This document shows, one piece after another, positions 1 through 10,895 of a stretch of DNA of 64,000 bases (position 1 is its first letter; each line of letters opens with the position of its first letter). This stretch comes from Prostheceraeus crozeri (Eukaryota; Platyhelminthes; Polycladida; Euryleptidae). The position numbers and the translations under genes are program-made. The stretch spans positions 62,001 through 126,000 of the forward strand of contig CAJQUW010003634.1 of NCBI GenBank assembly GCA_907163375.1, written 5' to 3'. The notes beneath the pieces were generated by a model that saw nothing but the letters and a program-made list of their open reading frames with translations, did no database searches and was not told the DNA's origin.

Positions 1-2530
1 CTTGAGTTTGAGGAAATGAAACTCGATTTCGCATTCTTGTGATCGACTTTGGGGGAAGTTGATGAAAAGCGCGAATTTCCACTACTACGCAACAATCTAA
101 TCTGACCGTGGTTGGAATCTCAGCATGAACGCATTTATCCGATCTAATGGCAATCAACATGAATACGAAGAAAATAGGGAGAACTTTACAGATTGATGAT
201 CAATGTCGTAACCCTTGTTAGATTTTGGAATCAAACGCATTAGCCCAAGATTTATGTCTTTGAACAACAAGCGCTAAATGCCAACTTCGACTTAAGACAA
301 ATTTTAAGCGAACTTTGCAACTGAGAGCTTCAGTAATGCAAGAGTTTCGGCGATGTGAGAGAAAGGAGATGTAAAAAATGCGACAGACTGCATTATCTTT
401 TCCTCTTTTAGTATCTAATTCACCGTGCGAAATAATTGCAATTTCAATCCTATCTACCTCATGGATAACTTACTACTAGCAAAGTATCTATATTGTGGAA
501 GTCTTTAAAATTGACAAAAAATTATAAAGGTAGGGTGTTCGGGTCCCAAGGGAATATTAAATGGTAGCGCTTCAAATTCAATGAGACAGTTGTGTGCCAC
601 TATTAACACCACTATGCATCTTATTTTAATACACAATATGAGCTTGAATAAACTCACCACTGTAGTCCCGCCAGAACTGAACTTCCACCACTTGTTGGGA
701 GGGCTTGATGGATGTACTTGTTATCCCTTTAATGCCTAGCGTGGACTGTTGTCTACAATTAATACATTTGTGCCCAAAGAGCTCTATACCCCGTCTTCTT
801 CTTTTTGGTGATCTAGAATATACTTCACTATTAAAATCAGATTCAGAACAAGTTTCTTGGCATGCAGTTCCACTTATGCGTCACCTTTACCATCATTTTT
901 GGATGACCAATGACAAGATAGCAACAGAAATCTTGTTATTTTTTATGTTTTGATGAACAAATCAAGTGTTCCAAATCTTAAAGAATGATATAAGAATTAT
1001 GTAAACTTGAAGAAGGAGTTCATATTTGCCTTTTGAAAATCACAGCAAAATCACAGCAGAAGTTCCTGTGGAATATAGTCCACACTAGGCAGATATGAGT
1101 ACAGACGGACGATTAAGTAATCGATAATACAGCCTAATGCTTTGAGCATTGATATCTGCAGTACTAATTTACAGTATCATAGTTTACATAATAAGAATTA
1201 TTACAACAAAATGTGATCATTTTGAGAAAGGACCATTTTCCTCCTCATTTTTTCAAGTATCTTCCTACCGAAACGATAATTATTGGGGAATTTTTTTCTC
1301 AGGCTGAACTACTATCCACACATCTAAATAATGTAGCTTACTTCAGAAATTTATGTTCTTTGTAGTTTTATACAAAACACTTCATTGTCCACTAATCACA
1401 GTCATGCTTGTAAAGTGCCATCGGTCCATTGTGTAGCCCCATGTTCTATCCGCAACCTGTGGAACACATACAATTTCTGCATGTATATCTCGATATGATT
1501 GTGCAGCAACATTAGTTAACATGAATCTGACGATAAAGAATGAATCGAATATTTAATTTTACCAACCATGCTGTTTCCTTTTATGTAAACCTAAATAGAA
1601 AACCCTTCGTCATGCCCATGGTTCCTTAGTAAAACTATTAGGGTCTATATACAATACGTCTACGCCTACATTTTTTAAATTTTTAACCGCATAAAAATGA
1701 CACTTGACACTGACTGAGCAAATCGATCTATAAGCCATGCAACTCACCTAAATTATTAAGTGTCAAATTGTTCAAAGGGTGGAGGGATCACTCTTATCCA
1801 TGAATATTTTATAATATATTGGCATGCGCATGTATATTACACATGCAGTACAAACATCTTGCACATGTACAATGTACCATGCGGTAAACCTGCGAAATGG
1901 TCCCATAAACACAATATACGGTACATGTAGTGTTTATGAACACATAACGCATTTGATTCGCATGATACATATTTCCCTTATTTCATCACTCAGTGAGCGT
2001 GTGCATTGACAGTATAGCACCAAGTCAATGGTTTAGATATATAGTTTAGCGAATTGTGTAATGTGCGCTGATTCAGATATTTGAAATATTTTTCAGCATC
2101 GCATTTTGATATTGATCGAAATTAGCGATGGAGAATGATGATTTTATAAAAAGGGAAACGCTGTTGTCAATCTCATTTCTCAGACAGCTAAAGAAGACAT
2201 CAATTATCGCAAATGAAGCTTGTAGAGGAAATCAACTGTCAATCTTATGCAGATCAAAGTTGTTTCTCAAGTAATTCAATAAGCAGAATATTCTTGATGC
2301 CATCAATCATTTTTTATGCAAGTTGACAAACGCAGAATCTTGACAGATCACTAGCGGATAAAATTAACAAAAGGGGTAATTCTGTGTACGTGTAGCCTAT
2401 TGTGTACTAGTCCACATGCATTCAGAGAGTTTAGTCGATGAGGTTGATTTATTTAAGTTTCAACCAATTGCTTTACTGCTTATTCGAATTGAATAACCTT
2501 TATTGCTTTGCCCACACCCCAAGACGGGCA
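1..2530. other. Intergenic, no gene supported
   Basis: AT-rich sequence. Open frames here are at most about 80 codons and show no recognisable domain. I see no RNA gene, strong repeat or transposon end in this stretch. Confidence 0.5.
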
Positions 2531-2716
2531 TTATTTGTGTACCGGTATTTCAGCATGATGATAAAGCCCGACAACATCCTCCCAGTTTATCCTTGATGCG
2601 AATATCACGTAAATGTGACGGCCAGATCCTATGAGAAAGTCTGTTAATTGAAGTACAACACGTTGACCTTGGCCTCTTTCCGGAACATCACCAACTGTCC
2701 CTGCGAAAGGCTGCAA
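2531..2716 (-). pseudogene. piggyBac transposase fragment
   Basis: A minus-strand open stretch of about 60 codons contains the series QRVVLQLTDFLIGSGRHIYV. This resembles the piggyBac transposase segment in which a VV-x-L stretch and a G-x-G-RH-x-YV motif precede the conserved DN-x-FTS motif. Here the expected DN-x-FTS is absent and the frame diverges directly after HIYV, so only about 35 residues look family-like. The 5' side carries a pyrimidine-rich run ending in TTTGCAG, which could be a splice acceptor or chance. No flanking TTAA-bounded termini were found, so I read this as an isolated relic of a PGBD-like element. An exon of a domesticated PGBD gene is a weaker alternative. Confidence 0.4.
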
Positions 2717-3347
2717 ATTGAGACAATATGTTTTGAATCATACAGAGCCCATGTTCAATAACGACCTGGCTTCTAAGTATAGAAAGATTGGCTGCTAGAT
2801 CAGGCAATTTTCATAACATTCAGCCACTCAGTTTTTCAAGATAAGTTCTAGTTTCCTGATACTTCGTACAGTGAATATCACTATAGCCAGAAATGGATGC
2901 AATCAAATGAATTCATGCTGACTTTTTTTGACATATCCACTGCTTTTCAAAAATAGTTCGAAAATTAGAACATATGCTTAATATTTAATTCAAAACAAAA
3001 GCTTGCAAAATGGCATAAATTTGGTGTAGATTGTAAATTAATTAGTATAAATCAATTCTTATCTATTATTAATAAATACATTGGTATAAATTCTAATTAT
3101 ACCTCGATGATCAATGAATCATTATTTCTTAGAATATACCAATCTTCGCGATAATACACTCGCCGTCTCAGTGCTTCTATTCCCGGTTCCAGTACTATTC
3201 AACAATGTTCGAAAATCGTTTGGTATGAAAACATTGTTATGGTTGATAAAAACTACATACATCAATTTGCTATGAAGTGGAGTGAATTACACCCCATGGC
3301 AAACCATGTAATTTTTTTCTTGGTTAAAGTTAGTAAGGTTAGAATAT
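2717..3347. other. AT-rich spacer before the satellite
   Basis: Nothing gene-like is visible. Short runs similar to TATTAATAAATACATTGG near 3060-3090 are low-complexity AT sequence. The satellite begins abruptly near 3348. Confidence 0.4.
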
Positions 3348-6300
3348 GTCCGGCAGCCAGCACGAGTTTCTGCAGGGAACGAGGCCGAAAATGAGACTTT
3401 CACAGAATGATGTACACCTCATAGTCCGGCAGCCAGCACGAGTTTGTGCAGGGAACGAGGCCGACAATGAGCCTTTCACAGAATGATGTACACCTCATAG
3501 TCCGGCAGCCAGCACGAGTTTCTGCAGGGAACGAGGCCGACAATGAGACTTTCACAGAACGATGTACACCTCATAGTCCGGCAGCCAGCACGAGTTTCTG
3601 CAGGGAACGAGGCCGAGAATGAGACTTTCACAGAATGATGTACACCTCATAGTCCGGCAGCCAGCACGAGTTTCTGCAGGGAACGAGGCCGACAATGAGA
3701 CTTTCACAGAATGATGTGCACCTCATAGTCCGGCAGCCAGCACGAGTTTCTGCAGGGAACGAGGCCGAAAATGAGACTTTCACAGAATGATGTACACCTC
3801 ATAGTCCGGCAGCCAGCACGAGTTTGTGCAGGGAACGAGGCCGACAATGAGCCTTTCACAGAATGATGTACACCTCATAGTCCGGCAGCCAGCACGAGTT
3901 TCTGCAGGGAACGAGGCCGAGAATGAGACTTTTACAGAATGATGTGCACCTCATAGTCCGGCAGCCAGCACGAGTTTGTGCAGGGAACGAGGCCGACAAT
4001 GAGACTTTCACAGAATGATGTACACCTCATAGTGCGGCAGCCAGCACGAGTTTGTGCAGGGAACGAGGCCGACAATGAGACTTTCACAGAATGATGTACA
4101 CCTCATAGTCCGGCAGCCAGCACGAGTTTGAACAGCACGAGGCCGAGAATGAGACTTTCACAGAATGATGTACACCTCATAGTCCGGCAGCCAGCACGAG
4201 TTTGTGCAGGGAACGAGGCCGACAATGAGACTTTCACAGAATGATGTACACCTCATAGTCCGGCAGGCAGCACGAGTTTGTGCAGGGAACGGGGACGACA
4301 ATGAGACTTTCACAGAATGATGTACACCTCATAGTCCGGCAGCCAGCACGAGTTTGTGCAGGGAACGAGGCCGAGAATGAGACTTTCACAGAATGATGTA
4401 CATCTCATAGTCCGGCAGCCAGCACGAGTTTCTGCAGGGAACGAGACCGACAATGAGACTTTCACAGAATGATGTACACCTCATAGTCCGGCAGCCAGCA
4501 CGAGTTTGTGCAGGGAACGAGGCCGACAATGAGACTTTCACAGAATGATGTACACCTCATAGTCCGGCAGCCAGCACGAGTTTGTGCAGGGAACGAGGCC
4601 GACAATGAGCCTTTCACAGAATGATGTACACCTCATAGTCCGGCAGCCAGCACGAGTTTCTGCAGGGAACGAGGCCGACAATGAGACTTTCACAGAACGA
4701 TGTACACCTCATAGTCCGGCAGCCAGCACGAGTTTGTGCAGGGAACGAGGCCGAGAATGAGACTTTCACAGAATGATGTACACCTCATAGTCCGGCAGCC
4801 AGCACGAGTTTCTGCAGGGAACGAGGCCGACAATGAGACTTTCACAGAATGATGTACACCTCATAGTCCGGCAGCCAGCACGAGTTTGAACAGCACGAGG
4901 CCGAGAATGAGACTTTCACAGAATGATGTACACCTCATAGTCCGGCAGCCAGCACGAGTTTCTGCAGGGAACGAGGCCAAAAATGAGACTTTCACAGAAT
5001 GATGTACACCTCATAGTCCGGCAGCCAGCACGAGTTTCTGCAGGGAACGAGGCCGACAATGAGACTTTCACAGAATGATGTACACCTCATAGTCCGGCAG
5101 CCAGCACGAGTTTCTGCAGGGAACGAGGCCGACAATGAGACTTTCACAGAATGATGTACACCTCATAGTCCGGCAGCCAGCACGAGTTTGTGCAGGGAAC
5201 GAGGCCGACAATGAGACTTTCACAGAATGATGTACACCTCATAGTCCGGCAGCCAGCACGAGTTTCTGCAGGGAACGAGGCCGACAATGAGACTTTCACA
5301 GAATGATGTACATCTCATAGTCCGGCAGCAGCCAGCACGAGTTTCTGCAGGGAACGAGGCCGACAATGAGACTTTCACAGAATGATGTACACCTCATAGT
5401 CCGGCAGCCAGCACGAGTTTGTGCAGGGAACGAGGCCGACAATGAGACTTTCACAGAATGATGTACACCTCATAGTCCGGCAGGCAGCACGAGTTTGTGC
5501 AGGGAACGGGGACGACAATGAGACTTTCACAGAATGATGTACACCTCATAGTCCGGCAGCCAGCACGAGTTTGTGCAGGGAACGAGGCCGACAATGAGAC
5601 TTTCACAGAATGATGTACATCTCATAGTCCGGCAGCAGCCAGCACGAGTTTGTGCAGGGAACGAGGCCGACAATGAGACTTTCACAGAATGATGTACACC
5701 TCATAGTCCGGCAGCCAGAACGAGTTTCTGCAGGGAACGAGGCCAAAAATGAGACTCACAGAATGATGTACACTCATAGTCCGGCAGCCAGCACAATCTT
5801 CTGCAGGGAACAAGGCCGAAAGTGAGACTTTCACAGAATGATGTACACCTCATAGTCCGGCAGCCAGCAAAATCTTCTGCAGGGAACAAGGCCGAAAGTG
5901 AGACTTTCACAGAATGATGTACACCTCATAGTCCGGCAGCCAGAACGAGTTTCTGCAGGGAACGGGGACGACAATGAGTCTTTCACAGAATGATGTACAC
6001 CTCATAGTCCGGCAGCCAGCAAAATCTTCTGCAGGGAACAAGGCCGAAAGTGAGACTTTCACAGAATGATGTACACATCATAGTCCGGCAGCCAGAACGA
6101 GCTTCTGCAGGGAACGAGGCCGACAATGAGACTTTCACAGAATGATGTGCACCTCATAGTCCGGCAGCCAGCTCGAGTTTCTGCAGGAAACGAGGCCGAC
6201 AATGAGACTTTCACAGAATGATGTACACATCATAGTCCGGCAGCCAGCACGAATTTTTGCAGGGAACGAGGCCAAAAATGAGACTCACAGAATGATGTAC

Positions 6301-6604
6301 ACTCATAGTCCGGCAGCCAGCACAATCTTCTGCAGGGAACAAGGCCGAAAGTGAGACTTTCACAGAATGATGTACACCTCATAGTCCGGCAGCCAGAACG
6401 AGTTTCTGCAGGGAACGGGGACGACAATGAGTCTTTTACAGAATGATGTACACCTCATAGTCCGGCAGCCAGAACGAGTTTGTGCAGGGAACGAGGCCGA
6501 AAATGAGACTTTCACAGAATGATGTACACTTCATAGTCCGGCAGCCAGAACGAGTTTCTGCAGGGAACGAGGCCGACAATGAGACTTTCACAGAATGATG
6601 TACA
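3348..6604 (+). repeat. 76-bp satellite array, about 43 units (locus A)
   Basis: Direct reading shows a head-to-tail array with period 76. Each unit carries GTCCGGCAGCCAGCACGAG, then TTTSTGCAGGGAACGAGG, then CCGAMAATGAGACTTTCACA and a final GAATGATGTACACCTCATA. Unit variants are shuffled: TTTGTGCAGG against TTTCTGCAGG, a GAACAGCACGAGG variant near 4130 and 4890, and a diverged CACAATCTTCTGCAGG form concentrated at 5750-6400. Longer blocks are duplicated: the CAGCAGCCAG variant recurs about 307 bp apart (near 5320 and 5630), and the GGGGACGAC variant near 4265 recurs near 5480. The unit is clearly more GC-rich than its surroundings. Because 76 is not a multiple of three, the short open frames inside it do not indicate coding. 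The same unit occurs at 38506-39500 (inverted) and 57728-58310. Confidence 0.97.
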
Positions 6605-6850
6605 AAATTCGTAAATCGCAGAGAACGATTTTAATATTGAAAGTTCATTCAATACCTTCTTTTGATGTTATAGATGATTTATTGATCACCATCGATGTGA
6701 TTGATGGGTAGTGATTGATTTACGCTGGGATACCAGTTCAAGTTTATGAAGTAATTTTTCCAAAGCAATTTTTTTAACACAAATTTAACACTAAAAATGT
6801 CATGGGATGCATTGTCTTCATCTTATAGATGACACAGATCGGCTTCAGGA
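6605..6850 (+). repeat. Dispersed repeat, copy abutting satellite
   Basis: This stretch matches, in inverted orientation, 12945-13205. Shared landmarks are AAAATTCRTAAATCG, GAAAGTTCATTCAATACCTT, a run of TGATTGAT/ATCAATCA motifs, TTCAAGTTTATGAAGTAATT and a distal ATGCATTGT. Identity is imperfect, which suggests old copies. No coding frame is evident and the family is not recognised. The satellite array ends exactly where this copy begins. Confidence 0.65.
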
Positions 6851-7325
6851 ATATGCTTCATGAATATCCTTGTCATTTAATGTGGGAATATATGCTGTTC
6901 ATATTTATTGTAAAAGATCAAAGTTTTTATTGTGTCTTTCTCAAGCTATCGAAGTGCGGCAAGTCTTTTGGAATTTAGTGTATATATATATTGAAATAAT
7001 TGAAGTGAAAACACATGGAATGCACAAGCGCTTTCTATATTCTTCAAGTGCAAAGTGAAGCAAAAAGCAAGATCATCATAATTTCAAATATACATTCATC
7101 ATAGATATGGATGTTGCAAGGTAATTTACATAGTAGGACATGCACATGCATAGTAAATAGAAAAATACCTTTGTTATAGTTTATTATGCTAAAATACATC
7201 AACGATATCTAATTTATGTATTAGATTGAAACATAGATTTAAGTATAGAAGAACATATATGCGAACTAATATAAAATGCATCTCATATTAAAAGTGAATG
7301 AATTCATAAGAAACGTATAAAAGTG
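6851..7325. other. Spacer, no gene supported
   Basis: AT-rich sequence without recognisable coding, RNA or terminal-repeat features. Confidence 0.4.
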
Positions 7326-7327
7326 AT

Positions 7328-8133
7328 TCATGAATTTAATTTTGGATGAAAGCGATCGATAAAATATTTTTCTTTACATTTACGTTCAATTTTGTTTTCA
7401 GAAAAAAGCTTGTAAAAAGGAAAGATTGACATGTTGCCCCTACCACACGTTTCCAGATGTTCACTTAATTTAATTTGTCTATAATTGGCATTCAAAATTT
7501 GTTGTTTGTGAACCCTTACTCTGGTTCTTAAGGATGTCCCAGTTTCTCCGATATAATAATTTTGACAACCGGGGCAGGTGATGACATATACAACATTACT
7601 GGTATCACAACTCATATTACAATTTACATGGAAAATGTGTCCATTAAATAAAATGTATAAGAAGATCCTTCTTGTAGGATGTTACAAGTACCACATCTCA
7701 AGTCATTGCATTTATTTACTTTATGTACTTGATCACTTTCAAATGTGGATTTACAAAGTATTCTTTTCAAATTTCGTGGTTGTCGTTTACTATTAATAAA
7801 AGTACAGTCTCAAAAATTTCTTTAGTTTTATCGTCATTTTTCAATATTGAATTCTCATGAGAAATAGCTGGTAAAATGTTCATGTTTCTAGGGTTGTATG
7901 TGTGTAAAAAAGGTATGACAGAATAAATATTATTTTTCTTGTCACTTGTAAGAAAAAGTGATGAACGGTCAATCTTTAAAGATTTTGAAATGCTATTATC
8001 AATTAATGAGTGAGGATAGCCCTGTTGTAATAAGAATTGCCTTAATTCGTCCAGGCGGTTCCTTCGATTGACATCATCACTACAGATCATGCATATACGT
8101 CTCGCAAGGTTGTAGGGGATCGCTCTTTTAACA
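7328..8133 (-). mobile_element. Penelope-like element relic A (C-terminal part)
   Basis: Read on the minus strand, the fragment opens with a block resembling the post-catalytic (thumb) region of PLE reverse transcriptases (IPYNLARRICMIC, then RLDELRQFLLQQGYP). It ends with a GIY-YIG-type endonuclease domain: VVYVITCPGCQNYYIGETG, followed by LRTRVRVHKQQI. A KCNDLRCGTC cysteine motif lies between the two blocks. PLEs pair a reverse transcriptase with a C-terminal GIY-YIG nuclease, so the order fits. The upstream RT palm is missing. The copy is broken (a few interruptions) and 5'-truncated, and therefore a fossil. Confidence 0.8.
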
Positions 8134-8470
8134 TGGCGGGGATGGTATTAGCTGTGGTGGACATTAGCTGTGGTGACGGTCATTTTAGTGCTATTCCTTT
8201 CTTTCAGTTGTCCCCGGACGCTAATCGCTTGGACAGTGAGTCCAAGGTGCTATGTTCATTAATTTATTTCATCCTTGCCTCAACGCTGTTTGATTTCTTT
8301 GATTTCTTGATTTAGATATGATATCTGAAATTTATGTACAATTTCGTTGAATAAATCAGTTGATTGCCTTGACAAGCCAGAAACGGCTGAAATCGATCGG
8401 CAGCTGATAAAAGTTGTTTTTTCTTTTGTAGCATTATTTACATATTTTATAGCATTTGTATTTTACTTTT

Positions 8471-8477
<7 letters not shown>
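8134..8477. other. Spacer between two PLE relics
   Basis: A short imperfect duplication (TTAGCTGTGGTGGACA followed by TTAGCTGTGGTGACGG) lies at about 8147-8180. No gene is supported. Confidence 0.4.

Positions 8478-8529
<52 letters not shown>
8478..8529. repeat. (TA)n microsatellite
   Basis: About 25 uninterrupted TA dinucleotides lie directly against the outer end of the left inverted repeat of PLE relic B. PLE and LINE insertions often border simple repeats; whether this one was the target or expanded later cannot be decided here. Confidence 0.95.
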
Positions 8530-8531
<2 letters not shown>

Positions 8532-8698
8532 TTGCATGTTTCATTAAATATAATATCGCAATCAGTCTTGTTAATTTTCAAATAATGATTTTCCATAGTT
8601 CTAAAAAGTTTCTTTTCTTCATTTGTTAAAAAATTCAAAATTCATTTTGAAAGCCATTTAATTGGAATCATACCGGTCCTTCGGACTGTCATTTTGAT
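8530..8698 (-). repeat. Left inverted repeat of PLE relic B
   Basis: This is the reverse complement of 10036-10202 with a small number of differences. It stops at the TTCGGACTGTCA block, so it lacks the CTGAAGA segment present just before the right copy. Confidence 0.85.
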
Positions 8699-8703
8699 TT
8701 CTT

Positions 8704-9585
8704 TTGGATTCCTTCTTGATTTTGAATAGAAATGGAGACATCACACGCATTAAACAAGAATTGGAAAGAAATTCTTGTTTGAAATTCACACACGAGAACG
8801 AATCTGAAAGTGGATTGAATTTCTTGAACGTATTTGTCTGTAAAGATGGATCTAGATTGACAACATCGGTTTTTCGAAAAGCCACAAATTCTGGCGAATG
8901 TCTGAATTACGATAGTTTCGGTCCAGAGACATACAAGCGGTCTGTAGTTTCATCTTATTTACATAGAGCTTATAGCCACTGCTCGAATTGGGCTTTATTT
9001 CATCAAGAAATATTGAGAATTACTCAAATACTTGTGAACAACGGATACCCACAGCGTTTGATAGAAGAAATGATCAAAGCTTTCCTCAAACGAAAGCAGA
9101 ATCTCAATGCACCCATTGATGAGAGTGAGATCATATTTTATTACAAAAGCCAATGCACATCAAGCTCAGTTGTTGAAGAAAAACGCCTTCAAAAAATCAT
9201 AGTAACAAATGTTGCCCCTACTCGCGAATCAAATAGAATCAAATTGCGAGTGTATTATAAAATGACGCGCCTACAACACGCACTCCAAAACATCAATCCT
9301 TTCAAATCAACTGTGCACCATGTTGTGTACCAATTTCATTGCCCTTCTGACGAATGTAATGACGTCAGCTACATTGGTTATACGACAAACACACTCACAC
9401 ATAGATGCTAGCAACATATGTCAAACGGTTCAATAAAAACACACCTAACAACACACCAAAATATAAAACCAGGTTACAAACTAATAGAATCCAACTCAAA
9501 AGTGATCGCAAATTACCCAGTGCAGAAAGATCTGGAAATCGCCGAGGCTCTGCTCATTAAAGAAAACCAACCTCTTCTCAAGTAA
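8704..9585 (+). pseudogene. PLE polyprotein remnant: RT C-terminal part plus GIY-YIG nuclease
   Basis: The translation starts inside the region after the RT palm (GLNFLNVFVCKDG, then TTSVFRKATNSGECLNYDS), a typical PLE pattern. It continues through HRAYSHCSNW and LVNNGYPQRLIEEM (thumb). It ends in a GIY-YIG-like domain, VVYQFHCPSDECNDVSYIGY, with a C-terminal ALLIKENQPLLK box that matches the E-x-LLI-x-x-x-P-LN end common in these proteins. The catalytic RT motifs upstream are absent. The reading frame is interrupted, so no protein of normal length is expected. The family is probably Poseidon- or Neptune-like; I cannot choose between them by eye. Confidence 0.75.
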
Positions 9586-9588
9586 CAA

Positions 9589-9807
9589 CACTGTAAACCA
9601 GCACCTCCTAAAATCGAAGAAACCTGCATCCTAAAGCGCCGCACACTAGAATTTTAGGAGGTTGCGTGAAATAGAATGTTGACATACTGAAGAGAACAAT
9701 AGCCCTAGTGCGCTAGCCTCCTAAAACGCTTTGCTTTAGGATTTTTTTATTAGTTACGAATAGTGTCTTGCTTTAGTGTGTGATTTAGGAGGTGCTGGTT
9801 TAGAGTG
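9589..9807. mobile_element. 219-bp CACTG-ended MITE (family iii, copy 1)
   Basis: Terminal inverted repeats of about 25 bp: CACTGTAAACCAGCACCTCC at the left, and the right end reads CACTCTAAACCAGCACCTCC when reverse-complemented. AA flanks both sides, a possible two-base target duplication. It lies four bases past the stop of the PLE B coding remnant and so inserted into that element's 3' region. A second, more decayed copy lies at 57013-57194. CACTG ends with a 2-bp duplication fit the CMC (CACTA/Mirage/Chapaev) group, as inference. Confidence 0.75.
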
Positions 9808-10017
9808 AAGACCAGCGTTTGACCCATCGCTTATTAGTAATGTAGCAAAATATTTCCATTTTTATGCATGAATTAGACTAATCATTTATATGTTCTTCCA
9901 ATATTGACCATTTCTATTCCATTTTCGATATCATTCTCACAATTTTGTACATACATGGCTTATATTTCCTAGCTTTTTCCTTAATATCATCAATGTACAT
10001 TCAGCAAATTCAATTAC

Positions 10018-10060
10018 CCTGAAGATGGACTCCTTGACAGTCCGAAGGACCGGTATGATT
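10018..10060 (+). ncRNA. Hammerhead-like motif in PLE terminal repeat
   Basis: CTGAAGA (10019-10025) matches the hammerhead core CUGANGA. A GGAC/GTCC hairpin and GAA follow, in the order stem II then core. PLE terminal repeats are known to carry minimal hammerhead ribozymes. The segment after GAA (GGACCGGTA) does not give a clean A-U closing pair and stem III, so this copy is probably degenerate. Confidence 0.35.
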
Positions 10061-10202
10061 CCAATTAAATGGCTTTCAAAATGTATTTTGAATTTTTTAA
10101 CAAATGAAGAAAAGAAACTTTTTAGAACTATGGAAAATCATTATTTGAAAATTAACAAGACTGACATATTATGATATTATATTTAATGAAACATGCAAGA
10201 AT
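10036..10202 (+). repeat. Right inverted repeat of PLE relic B
   Basis: This is the reverse complement of 8530-8698. It follows the hammerhead-like segment and ends at AACATGCAAGAA, where the element meets unrelated sequence. Confidence 0.85.
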
Positions 10203-10264
10203 AACGATTTGCTGCCCACATTCATAAGGTCAATATACTGATATATTGTTATTCGAAAGCTAAT

Positions 10265-10540
10265 TCAGGTAAAGGTACCTGTATTTCTAAAAACAAAGCA
10301 ATAAAGACAATAAGTTTTAAGAAATATGTAATTTGCATCAGATACAGATCTGCAGATCTTCATAAATCCATCACCTCCATCGATGCAAACTTTGATACTG
10401 TAGTTATGCGCAATGTTTCTTGTCTCAAGAATGAATTTCACGAGATGTTGAACATCCTTGCAGACAACAGCATATGTAAGCTTAACATCACAAAGATGGT
10501 TTGTAGCTTCCAGATGCTCTCGCAGATTATGTTCAATCAA
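10265..10540 (-). pseudogene. Fragment of an uncharacterised IDGG-F-motif protein family (distal part)
   Basis: The minus-strand frame reads IEHNLREHLEATNHLCDVKL, then VKFILETRNI and SIKVCIDGGDGFMKICRSV. From memory, a large set of uncharacterised invertebrate proteins carries the same arrangement: VKF-x-x-E-x-R-I, then a hydrophobic residue, IDGG-x-GFLK and a further hydrophobic run. They are often present in many copies, which suggests a transposon-borne or repeatedly duplicated gene. I know no function or established name for them. The fragment lies downstream (minus-strand sense) of the segment at 11974-12310, which carries the N-terminal motif of what I believe is the same family. The sequence in between is occupied by repeat copies. 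The frame decays after SVSDA. The family recollection needs a database search. Confidence 0.4.
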
Positions 10541-10582
10541 TCTACAGAGCTAATCACCTAAAAAACCGACCACCTGAACTCC

Positions 10583-10895
10583 GCTGAAATTCAATTGATT
10601 CTCATGCCTTGCACAACATTCGAGAATTTACATGCTCAGTTTTAAAATGAGCTATGATAGACTTGTATCCGTTATTGGATTTGCTGAGCAGTGCTCAAAA
10701 TATGAAAATCGCTCAATTTACAAATCCCAAATTTTCAAACGGAAAACATGTGAGTATGATAATGAACAATGAAGGTAAAAAATCTGCAGTCGCTATGAGA
10801 GAACAAAGACATGCATCTGCTAATTGTCTTGTTTTGAACCTTCGTTCACCTTGCATGGGGTTTGTTTACTTTGCGGAGTTGAGATAAAATATTGA
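10583..10895 (+). repeat. Dispersed repeat X, copy A
   Basis: The start GAAATTCAATTGATTCTCAT and the block GCTATGATAGACTTGTATCC match copy B (11085-11358, inverted) and copy C (33711-34580, direct). Copies A and B face each other around a roughly 190-bp spacer, giving a fold-back arrangement. Copy A lacks an internal segment present in B and C (the part containing GAGCTCTC). Confidence 0.8.

Larger units (their letters stand above)
8530..10202 (+). mobile_element. Penelope-like element relic B with inverted terminal repeats
   Basis: A roughly 165-bp sequence at 8530-8698 recurs as its reverse complement at 10036-10202. The arms share CTTGCATGTTTCATTAAATA and TTCGGACTGTCA read from the left. 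Between them lies a plus-strand PLE coding remnant (8704-9585). Inverted flanking repeats are typical of PLE insertions, whose partial terminal repeats can sit in opposite orientation. The element lies just downstream of the minus-strand IDGG-family relic and contains a separate MITE at 9589-9807. It is incomplete (no RT catalytic core) and broken. Confidence 0.75.

Noticed and set aside
5701-6427. Open frames on the minus strand within the satellite (65-69 codons, repeated CTSFCES and WPRSL motifs)
   Set aside because: They are translations of the 76-bp unit. The period is not a multiple of three and the frames survive only where units have small deletions.
3348-6604. CRISPR array or immune-type repeat array
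   Set aside because: Units are contiguous 76-bp copies without unique spacers, in a eukaryotic context.
3348-6604. Ribozyme-bearing satellite (hammerhead)
   Set aside because: GAAA occurs on the minus strand of the unit, but no CUGANGA core is present in either strand at a workable distance.
8347-8547. 66-codon frame ending in a Tyr-Ile run
   Set aside because: The run is the (TA)n microsatellite translated; the rest has no recognisable domain.
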